Origin: Ophiosphaerella korrae | Taxonomy: Eukaryota > Ascomycota > Dothideomycetes > Pleosporales > Phaeosphaeriaceae | Length of the DNA stretch: 64,000 nt | Assembly: GCA_028456385.1 (NCBI GenBank) | Contig: JALNQF010000009.1 | Span: 186,001 to 250,000, forward strand | Reading direction: 5' to 3' | Shown here: one piece after another, positions 55,996-64,000 of the stretch | How the letters are laid out: each line of letters begins with the position of its first letter | Position numbering within the stretch: the first letter of the stretch is position 1 | Translations under genes and position numbers: made by a program | Notes under the pieces: model-generated | The model's database searches: none | What the model was told of the DNA's origin: nothing | The model's input: only the letters and a program-made list of their open reading frames with translations

Positions 55996-56484
55996 TTAAT
56001 CAAGCTCTATCACGTCACCATCGTCGTCGTCTGCCGGTTCATCCACTTTGCCCCTGCCCTTCAAAGCCGCCTTGACGCCTCGACCTTGTTTCTTGGCCGG
56101 CGCTGCACGAGCAGGAGCCGCCTGATATTCGATTGCGCGGACGCGTTTCTTTGGCCTTTGCTGTGTTTCTGCCTCGAGCTCTGCCTTGGTTTTCGCCTCC
56201 TCCTCCCACCGCTTGCAGATCTGCTCTTCGGCCTTGTTCTCCATACTGTGGAAAGAGGCGTGGTGGTTGCAGCCATCACATTCATATGAAGATGCAGACT
56301 GGATCACGTGTCAGTGGTAAAAGGCTGCATTTGGATGCAGTCGCTGGTGGTGAAATGGTACCTTCAGCGGATGGAGCATAAAACGCAAACATGGGCATCT
56401 GGGCGAGAGGACGGATTGTTTAAAATTGCATTGCCCGCGCGGGGGAACATAGTTCATCTGGGTCCAGACGTTGGGTACAGCCAT
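55996..56484 (-). CDS. Small Cys/His zinc-binding-type protein (141 aa)
   Basis: Exons are 56484..56362 and 56298..55996 (426 nt, 142 codons), with a 63-nt intron 56299-56361 (GTACCA..GATCCAG). The protein begins MAVPNVWTQMNYVPPRG. It carries CPCLRFMLHPL and then a Cys/His cluster (YECDGCNHHASFH) that straddles the intron and looks like a metal site. A Glu/Lys helix (KAEEQICKRWEEEAKTKAEL) and a basic-then-acidic tail ending DDDDGDVIELD follow. A 5'-UTR intron probably ends just before the start codon (acceptor TTTCGCACAG near 56,505). I recognise it as a conserved fungal hypothetical protein. Function unknown; the charged tail suggests a nuclear protein (inference). Confidence 0.8.
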
Positions 56485-56912
56485 GTCCAATCAGTGTGCT
56501 TGCCTGTGCGAAAGAGAAAATGAAGTCAAATTGAGAGGTGTTTTGGCTATGAATCTACGAGTCAAGTCGTGGGTAAACTTGGCGCCACGCGCACGCGCAC
56601 GCGCGCGTCACTCGAACTCACGTGCCTCCTGTTGCAGACGCCCCGCTCTCACCTGCCTGTTGGGCCTCTGCATTGCATTGACCAGCTATTCATGCATGCA
56701 GGATTTGGAATAGAGACACCATCAGCATTGAGCCTTCTGCCCGTAACACGTCAGACCGAGAACCGCCCGAACGATTGGCGGTCTAGGCTGACGTTTCGGC
56801 AATCCATGTCGCAGGGTAAATTTCAAGTATAAAGCCAACAAGTCCGAGGTGGCCTCTCCAGTCCCATCTCATTCTTGACCTTCCTGCAAACCTGTCCTAT
56901 AAATCCAACAAG
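56485..56912. other. Divergent promoter region
   Basis: About 430 nt between the Cys/His protein gene and the GFA gene. It includes a CACGCGCACGCGCACGCGC alternating purine-pyrimidine stretch near 56,583-56,606. No gene. Confidence 0.5.
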
Positions 56913-57416
56913 ATGCCTACCGGAGGATGTATGTGCGGCAACGTTGCGTACGAGGTACAGGGGGAGAGTGGAGCCAATGTAGGTAGCGGTTGATTTAATG
57001 AGTGCATTCTCTGCTAAGCTGTCCAGATCCTCTGCCATTGCCATGACTGCCGTAAGATCAGCGGCAGCACTTATTCCAGCAACTCCGTGTTTTCCAAAGA
57101 GGGTTTCAAGGTCACCAAAGGCACTGCGAAACAGCACAAGAAGGTTGCCGACAGCGGTAACGAGATTATTTCCCATTTCTGGTGCGTGTACTGCAGGCGT
57201 GTTGAGACGCAAATGCTTATCGAATCTAGCGGTGACTGTGGATCGACCATGTGGCGTGAGGGCGGCAGCTTCCCCGGCAAGCTCATCATCAAAGTAGGAA
57301 CACTGGACGACACAGGCATCCTCGACAACTACAAGGTGGAGGCCGAGATCTTCACGTGCAGCAGGCCGGCGTGGGTTGGGGAGGTCGAGGGTGCTGCGCA
57401 GAAGGAGGGCATGTAA
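56913..57416 (+). CDS. GFA/CENP-V family zinc protein (151 aa)
   Basis: Member of the glutathione-dependent formaldehyde-activating enzyme-like family. Exons are 56913..56978 and 57027..57416 (456 nt, 152 codons). The 48-nt intron 56979-57026 has GTAGGT, branch GCTAAG and CCAG. Zinc ligands are clear: GGCMCGNV at the N-terminus, LCHCHDCRKISGS around the intron junction, and WCVYCRR with DCGSTMW. The last exon encodes the rest of the single domain. Length is typical. Most fungal members have no demonstrated formaldehyde activity, so the substrate is unknown. Its stop lies only 5 nt from that of the convergent TFB5 gene. Confidence 0.88.
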
Positions 57417-57421
57417 TCACA

Positions 57422-57707
57422 TCACTCGGAATCGGAGCTTTCAGGCTCCTTGAGGCGTTGGCGCATCATCTGCGCGCAGTGTTAGCAAAGATAGAAGGAT
57501 AGGCAATAGCATAACTGCATGCATGTAAGCACCTACTTCGTTGAGCCGGGCCTTGAGCTCGTTGACCTTAGTCTCCTTGACGAGCAGATGCTCCTCGTCC
57601 AGGTCCTGGATGATGTAGTCGCTGCCGTTCTTGCTGTCGATGTCGATGAGCATGGCTTTGATGGAGGCGTCGCACTTGACGAGGGTGCCCCGCGTAGCTT
57701 TGACCAT
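57422..57707 (-). CDS. TFB5: TFIIH subunit TFB5 (72 aa)
   Basis: Smallest core subunit of TFIIH (human TTDA/GTF2H5). It stabilises Tfb2 and is required for nucleotide-excision repair. Exons are 57707..57537 and 57469..57422 (219 nt, 73 codons), with a 67-nt intron 57470-57536. The protein reads MVKATRGTLVKCDASIKA, then DYIIQDLDEEHLLVKE and ELKARLNE, then the tail MMRQRLKEPESSDSE. The length equals that of yeast Tfb5. The start at 57707 is preferred over in-frame sequence further upstream because the family begins at this point. Confidence 0.93.
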
Positions 57708-57989
57708 GGCTGTGAAGTTGGGAGATGCAATGCAGGTGGGGTCGCCAGTTATCAAGAAGAGTGGCTGGTCATCAGGGTGTCTGTCTGCCTATTGCGCGTG
57801 CTTGGCCCCGACTCCCGAGGCGTCCGGCAGGGCTGTCCTCACCGCATGCACCACCACCGGCCGAGTCATCTCATCGCGGCCATGTAGTCCCATGCAGTCC
57901 CGTTCGAATATCCTCCGGGCCTTCCGCTGTGTGCCACCTCGGAGCAGTAGCGGAGCAGTCGGTACTGCCTCCAACATATAACAATCAGC

Positions 57990-58622
57990 ATGATGCCGGC
58001 AGCTTCGCCTGCGGGCTTCTTGCTGCTGTTGTGTCTGGCTGCTTCCCTCTCCATGTCGCATGCACAGAGCCAAAATGCCACCGCCACCACCACAACCCCG
58101 TCCCCAACTCTCTTTCTACCATCGACGACTTTGGCCCGCATCGCTTCATCAGCCATGACTACACCATCCGACTCTGCCCTGCCACCCCTCTTCCCGCCGG
58201 CTGCCGACGACTCGGACGATGACGACCCAAGCCGCAACGAGACTGTCTTCAACTACTACTTCCTCTTTCTCGCCGCCTTGGCTGTCCTGGTTGCCGTCTT
58301 GCTATGGTGGTTGCATCGCCAGAGACGGCGCCGGAAGCAACAGCAACGCCTAGGCGGTCAAAATGCTCTGGCACGGGACCTGCAAGGATGGACCGGTGCC
58401 CGTCGCTTTATTCATGGCCGATATACCCCAAATCACCCTACTACACATACTCGCCGAGGCGAGGGCTTGAACGAGCATGGGGAAGCCCCTCCACCCTACC
58501 AACCCAAGACGCATGACTCCTCTAGCCCAGATCCGCCTCCTGGAGCAATCGCTATACCACTCCGTACCCTTCCACCAAACAACGCTCATCGTGTCCATCC
58601 GCCGGGATATAGCATCAGCTAG
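57990..58622 (+). CDS. Single-pass type I membrane protein, unknown function (210 aa)
   Basis: Open frame starting MMPAASPAGFLLLLCLA with a signal peptide to about residue 26. A Ser/Thr/Pro/Ala-rich ectodomain (about 27-75, likely O-glycosylated) with one NET sequon comes next. A transmembrane helix at about 89-107 (YYFLFLAALAVLVAVLLWW) is followed by a strongly basic stop-transfer run (HRQRRRRKQQQR). The cytosolic tail is Pro-rich with a PPPY motif, a potential WW-domain or Rsp5-type ligase docking site. The second ATG (57993) is an equally good start. It is divergent from TFB5. The layout resembles small fungal cell-surface sensors or adaptor proteins, but I do not recognise the family. Confidence 0.75.
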   Translation: MMPAASPAGFLLLLCLAASLSMSHAQSQNATATTTTPSPTLFLPSTTLARIASSAMTTPSDSALPPLFPPAADDSDDDDPSRNETVFNYYFLFLAALAVLVAVLLWWLHRQRRRRKQQQRLGGQNALARDLQGWTGARRFIHGRYTPNHPTTHTRRGEGLNEHGEAPPPYQPKTHDSSSPDPPPGAIAIPLRTLPPNNAHRVHPPGYSIS

Positions 58623-59983
58623 CCAGCTCGCTTCGACCAAGGCCTCATCACAGCCTACAGCAACTCACCAATTTACCACCAACTCTGCATGCGCACAGCC
58701 CTACTTTATACCAATGCGACACAAAAACCTAGTACGCCTGCCATTGTTGGCACTATGGCGTCCGTCTACGTGACTAGCTATGCAAAATAGAACACACCTT
58801 GGATTCATCAATGTCGTGCTACTTCCTGCCTCGTTATTGTCTACAATACGTGTGTACTGTGCACTAGCTATGCAATTCTCAATCACAACCTCGATCCTAC
58901 TATGTACATTCAAGTTTTAGTCGCAATTGATGCCGAACTAGCGACGCCAAGGGAACCGATAGCGCCGATTAGGAATCGGAGCGGCTTCGAGATGGATTGG
59001 TATTACTCATCACATTCTTTCCGAACAGTGGTGGACATCGAAAGTGAAGAAACACCTATCTGCCCAAGTAGATCCTGCATTCTTGAACATGTTGATGTTT
59101 CAGCCGCAGTCGCTTGGCACAGCCTGGATGCCTATCGCACTAAAAGGATGCCGAGGCTGGAGGCAATGTAATCACACAACACAACTTCGTCGCGGCGACG
59201 CCGTGTATACACAAGGAAATTATAGGTTGGAAAATAACGGAATACTATGTGTGAGCAATATACCATAGAGTGAAAAGCGGATGGCTGCAAAGTTACCTAG
59301 GTACCTAGGTACTTTGCGTATGGTTGGACAAGAACCTCGCTATGCTTATTATCTCTTTCCATAGGCTGCTCGCACACGTATGCGTCAGGTATAATTGCGA
59401 CGTACATTTAAGCTATACAAATTATGTCACCTTCTTTCCATAATCGTGTCAAGGAATGCGCTTCCCTTCTCGGGCCAATCGATCGCATGGCAATCTGTGG
59501 TGGCTTGCAGACAACCACCACGTCGGTCTTGCCGTGAAGGCGCTAGTCACCACAAGAGACAGTTATAGAACTCGACCGAGGTATGCCCCTGCGGACTTAG
59601 TTCACTAAACATGCGGACATGCTGTTTCTTGCTGTTGTGCTCGATAAGGCTCATGTTTTTGCTCTCATGGAGATATTGCTGGCCTTGCCTCACGCTTGCT
59701 GCAAAACTACATGTCAGAGTTGAGATGGTCAAACATGACTGAAATATGCCAGGCAAATCTACGGAAGTTCTGAAGACCAAAGATACTTGGAGATAACTAA
59801 GGTATGCCTATGAGAATTAAGACAACCAAGAAAGGCCACCATCGATGAAGACATTGGATACTTATGTCGACCAATGTACTGAGAACGTGTCTAGATTTTG
59901 TAATCAATTTTTGCAAACACGGAGACATGGACTGCTATAAAAAGCACCAAAGGCCATCCACTAGTCAAGGGAATAAGAGGTGA
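58623..59983. other. Intergenic, no supported gene
   Basis: About 1.36 kb, moderately AT-rich, with only short frames (58902-59171 plus, 59547-59780 minus). A short CCTAGGTACCTAGGTAC palindromic repeat lies near 59,296-59,312. Confidence 0.45.
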
Positions 59984-60530
59984 ATGTGTGGCCCTTACCA
60001 AATATTCCTGACTACCACTGTACCTCCATTAGGTATCTCCCAGATTTGCTATCTTTCTTCCTATCAGCCATGCCATCCTCAGGGGCACTCGTCGTCAGTC
60101 AGTCGTTTCTTTCCCACTATTCTTTTGTGTCAGTGCAGCTAATAGTCATACAGTTTCATGTAACGAAGCTGTCCCCGGCGTTGACCCTTCATGCTACTTC
60201 AACCTCTCCACTCAGAACACCCAAGTCATCAAGACAGCCGGCGGTCGTGTTCAAGCCGCAATCGATGCTCTTTACTACGCCGATCAAGCCAATAGAATAG
60301 GGATGATAGTTATAGTGCAACATAGTAGTCAGTCCCTTACTTCCCTTATCTACCAAGACAGAGCAACCATTAATAGATTGCCAGACTGCACCTTATCCAC
60401 TGGGGATACTGAAGCCAATATCCGCTCTGATATCCAAAGCCTCAAAGGATCAGTCTATGTGAGACATAAGATCCCAATCATCGGCTACGCTCTCAACCTA
60501 GAGACAACCCAACTGCGCGAAATCAAGTAG
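59984..60530 (+). CDS. Divergent beta-carbonic-anhydrase-like protein (132 aa)
   Basis: Four exons can be joined in phase: 59984..60032, 60068..60097, 60154..60327 and 60385..60530 (399 nt, 133 codons). Introns are 35, 56 and 57 nt, the first very short. The product follows the beta-CA order: SGALVVISC, DPSCYFNLSTQNTQ, VIKTAGGRVQAAIDAL, IGMIVIVQHSNC, TEANIRSDIQSL and a C-terminal IGYALNLETTQLREIK. The three zinc ligands are plausible (Cys in ISC, His and Cys in HSNC). The catalytic Asp-Arg pair of the CxDxR motif is not conserved (CNEAV here). The protein is short and may be a degenerate or repurposed member. An exon-like fragment also follows at about 60,575-60,650. Confidence 0.5.
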
Positions 60531-62016
60531 GTGCTATTGTTTTCTTGTGTCTTTCAAACCCCAGCGATGCCTGTAGCTTGGCATTCTACCGAGATGCCAT
60601 GATCAACACCATGAAAAGCATCATTGCCAGGGGAAAAGTAGACACCAGGTCAGCACACTTGCATTGTGAATCAATCCTTGGTTTATTTACCTGAATCGAG
60701 AAAAATGGATTCACTGACGCGGTATTAGCGTTCCGCGCAGCGGATCTGATGTCGACGCTCGACGCCGCGCGTTGAGTCAGATGGAAGACTTTGGGCCGTT
60801 TTGGAGTTGATGAGGTACAGCTTCAGACAGATAGATCAACCCCCCATTTCCCTTTGACTACAATTCAATGGTTTCTAGGCATTCTTATCATGGTCCTATT
60901 ACACATCACCCGAATACGACTCGAACACATTCTTTCACATAAGACTTCAGAGGATATTTGAAAATCTCCACTCCATTCCTTCAACAATGCCAAAATGGGT
61001 ATTTAACAGAATCCTGCATGATGCACATTCAGTACGGGTGAATTCTGAAGTCTTTGTATTTCTCTGCTTCCTCGGGCATGTCTGAAATAACAAGTTTTGC
61101 TGACCCTACCTCATTCTCAACAAGTCAACTTGACTCACTGCAATGATTCAAGGCTACCCCCTCCATTCTTCCTTGGATTAGCTTGACTGTGGGTCTTCCA
61201 GTCCTTCTCTCTGTGGCTAGAACTCTCATCGCCAATTCCATTTATGGGCATAACCTATTGTTTGTACAACTGGTTGTGTCGTTGTGGTAATTCTTTTGTT
61301 CGGATTCTAGCTTTCTATCCGTGATAGTATGCTACTGGATTAACAAGTTATGCAATTCCGCCTGTCCTCTAAGATTACCCAATGTTATTAGAAGTGGTCC
61401 GATTGGGTTTGTGCTGTGCCCTCATCCGAGTGAAGTAATTTGAAGCTAGCTCTGCGACCAATGGACATTTGCCATCGATGCAGTGACCAATTATACCTCA
61501 ATATACTTCAGGTCTTTGAGCTACTACAAATACGATAAAATAGTAGAAAATCAGGACGAAGCTTTGAGCTAAAACAATGACACAATAACTGCTAGCAGGA
61601 GACCATTTCACCTTTTACTGTTCAAACGAGAGCAATAGCTAACTCGAGCAGGGGAGATTTTGGGGCTTTTTATTAGGTAGCTTCTAAGACTAGCTGCGAA
61701 GCAACCCCTCCCTTCACCACATCTGTGATCCCAACGTAATTCTCAGTACTGAGTGCTAGCAACCATGCTACTGTAGCCATAGCGAACTATTTGCTTCAGG
61801 CTTTTGTGCGATTTTATTGCATGTGCATGCATCTGCTAATTCCGCCACGGGTGGATAAAAATATACCCGTCAACGGAAAGCTGCACGCGTCTTCCTTCGG
61901 CAGATATATCGCACCACGACATGACATCTGAATAAGTTGAAAAGGACGTCAAACCCCTCGACCATTGAATAAATAATACGATCCACGACGGTGCAGAACT
62001 CGCACTATTGGAAGAA
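60531..62016. other. AT-rich intergenic region
   Basis: About 1.5 kb without a supported gene. A short coding-like fragment at about 60,575-60,650 (FYRDAMINTMKSIIARGK) ends at a GT donor-like site and could be a relic. The rest is AT-rich with no long frame. Confidence 0.45.
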
Positions 62017-63799
62017 ATGGGTGACAGGTTTGAGAAGCAGGACGATGTTCTCGAAAAGGAAAGAGATGAGAGTGATTCAGAGCGAGCGCGAGAGACACTA
62101 CAAGTAGAAGACCGAGATCTTGCGGCTGTTACATTGACTGCATCAGAGGAACTGCCTTTTTCCAAAGCACGATGCGCGGCACTAGTTGCAACTGTTGGCG
62201 CTGCGCCTTTCCTAAGTGTGAGATATCTGAATTCACAACTTCGTCTAACGCTAATTGCTCTACCGAATGTAGACATTTTCTGTTCAAGCTACTGTTATCA
62301 TTCTTCCCACAATTGGCGAAGCGCTGAGTATTCCTACGAGCCGGCAACAATGGATCGTGTCAGCATATAGTCTTACCTTTGGCTGTTTTTTGGTATGTGT
62401 GGCTATGCTCAAAAACTGTTTTCATATGCTCAAAAACAACCAGCTTCTCTGGGGTCGATTGGCCGACGTCTATGGGAGAAGACTTATATTCATATGGGGC
62501 TCAGTATTCTTCGCCATTACTTCCATCGTGACCCCGTTCATTGCGAGCGAAATAGGATTTAACATTCTCCGGGGACTGCAGGGTCTGGCTGCAGCTGCAA
62601 TGGCCCCAACCGCATTGGGAATCCTGGGTGTTACGTTTCGAGCGTCCAAGGCGAAAGATCTAGCTTTTGGTTGCTTCGGAGCAGGAGCTCCACTAGGCGG
62701 CATTACTGGGAATATATTTGTTAGTATAGTTTCTATACATGTGTAATCATCTTGTACTAACACTGAGTAGGGCGGTGTCGTCTCTGAATACCTCAACTGG
62801 AAATGGGTCTTCTGGATCTTGGGCATCATATCTACGATTTGCGCCGTCGCCAGTTACTTCATAATTCCACTTGCACCTTTGCAACCTGAGGGCAGTGTTC
62901 GAGGTGCTGTTGATTGGATCGGAGGCACTGCTATCACAGTTGGACTCATCATTCTTCTTTTCGCGCTTTCAGAGGGCAATGTCGTAGGTTGGAGTACACC
63001 TTGGGTACCCACACTGATTGCAGCCTCAACAATCATTATCCTGGCATTCGGCTTCTGGCAACATTACCTCGAGACCAAGACACAAACGCGACCTTTGATG
63101 AAAATGTCTATCTTCCGGAATAGAAAATTTACATGGGCGAATGTAGTCATGGCGCTCTTCTTTTCGTCGTTTAGTAACTATCTCATCGTCGCAACGTACT
63201 GGTTCCAGGACTTTCAAGGTCTATCGGTAATCCAAACTACGATTCGGTTCCTACCTAACGGTGTCACTGGTATTATTTGTGCCATAGTAACTGGCCACAT
63301 CTTGTCCTCTGTTCGCGGAGATTTCATATTAACTTTTAGCACGCTCTGCGTAAGTATGTCTTCCTTGCTCTTCGCAATTCCGATACCTGTGGATACAACA
63401 TACTGGGCGTATGGTTTCCCTGCTATGGTACTCTGTGTTTGTGGTGCTGACACAATATTCCCGGTCCTTACCTTGCTGTCGCAGAAAACTTTGCCGTCTG
63501 AAGATGCTTCAATGGGGGGAGCTCTAATAACTGCGGTCGGGCAAGTTGGACGTTCTATTGGGCTTGCTATCGCGACTGCAGTTCAGACAGCAATCATCGC
63601 AAGAGAGAAAGGTGTCAGCATAGATGATGTGGGTAATGGGGCCTATAAATTGCAAGCCTGGGATCCTGCTCTTAAAGCCGGTATCAGAGGAACAGCATGG
63701 CTCAATTTCGGCATAAGTATAGGATCTACAGCGGTAGTGCTAGTTTTCATCCGAGGAATTGGAATCATAGGGGGTGGGCACCGACTAGAGAGGCGGTAG
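62017..63799 (+). CDS. MFS transporter, DHA2 (14-TMS) drug:H+ antiporter type (541 aa)
   Basis: Plasma- or vacuolar-membrane efflux carrier. Exons are 62017..62217, 62273..62392, 62444..62719 and 62771..63799 (1,626 nt, 542 codons); all introns are 50-55 nt. A hydrophilic, Glu/Asp/Arg-rich N-terminus of about 55 residues precedes the first helix. The MFS motif A is LLWGRLADVYGRRLIF. An RGLQGLAAAAMAPTALGIL helix and a GAGAPLGGITGN motif (motif C-like) follow. The number of hydrophobic segments and the length favour the 14-helix DHA2 group. The substrate is unknown. No biosynthetic cluster genes are visible next to it, though the window ends 200 nt later. Confidence 0.9.
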
Positions 63800-64000
63800 A
63801 ATGATACCCTGTGCTTATTTACTACTTTGCGTGAGTGCCAGGTCGAAATTTGACCACAACGCACAACATAAACATGGCCAATTTTTATCAATATTTTGTT
63901 CCTCACTGGGAGCAAGTAGTCAGCTAATACTGCTAGACTACCTCGGCTGGCATTCTCCGGAGTTCCAACAACAAGCCAATATTCACCAATTACCAAAATG
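63800..64000. other. Window end
   Basis: 3' flank of the MFS gene; nothing further supported. Confidence 0.5.

Noticed and set aside
56583..56606. Alternating CACGCGCACGCG stretch as a possible Z-DNA or regulatory element.
   Set aside because: Too short and without any independent support.
56983..57018. 36-nt alternative intron in the GFA-family gene.
   Set aside because: It also restores a reading frame, but the 48-nt choice (56979-57026) has a better donor, branch and length, and gives the family-like junction.

Overview
The window is nuclear DNA of a filamentous ascomycete, most likely a dothideomycete of the Pleosporales type. The evidence is the short introns of about 48-130 nt with GT..AG ends and CTAAC/CTGAC-like branch sites, genes on both strands without operons, and fungal families such as AzgA, a HET-domain protein, PAC1/NudF and a PAB1 with an acidic insert in RRM4. 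The genus cannot be fixed from the sequence. Exon joins below were worked out by hand. For almost all genes the joined exons divide exactly by three and end at one stop codon.

Layout: 1-2,432 has no convincing gene. 2.4-17.1 kb holds PAB1, four lineage-conserved proteins of unknown function and a 90-residue protein. 17.4-18.9 kb (minus strand) is the most interesting locus: a spliced, apparently non-coding transcript whose six introns each carry one box C/D snoRNA. By their rRNA complementarity these match yeast snR78, snR77, snR76, snR75, snR74 and snR73, in the same order as the yeast polycistronic cluster. 19.4-24.5 kb is a divergent pair of microtubule genes, PAC1/LIS1 and a Stu2/XMAP215 homologue. 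26.6-31.7 kb carries an ACC-synthase-like PLP enzyme, RIB3 (riboflavin pathway) and the purine permease AzgA.

33.6-43 kb is accessory in character: a CCCH zinc-finger protein, a secreted protein with three cysteine repeats, a stand-alone cellobiose-dehydrogenase-type cytochrome, a HET-domain protein, and a small graveyard with a frameshifted thioredoxin-like gene and a flavin monooxygenase relic. 43.4-47.3 kb is a large conserved protein. 47.3-51.67 kb is an unusually long stretch without a supported gene, upstream of glutamine synthetase.

51.7-58.6 kb is compact and housekeeping: glutamine synthetase, MED1, a small Cys/His protein, a GFA/CENP-V enzyme, TFB5 (TFIIH) and a single-pass membrane protein. 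The right end holds a short, divergent beta-carbonic-anhydrase-like gene and a DHA2-type MFS transporter. Several genes serve gene expression (PAB1, MED1, TFB5, the rRNA-methylation guides) or nitrogen and purine use (glutamine synthetase, AzgA), but nothing suggests that the window is one functional cluster.
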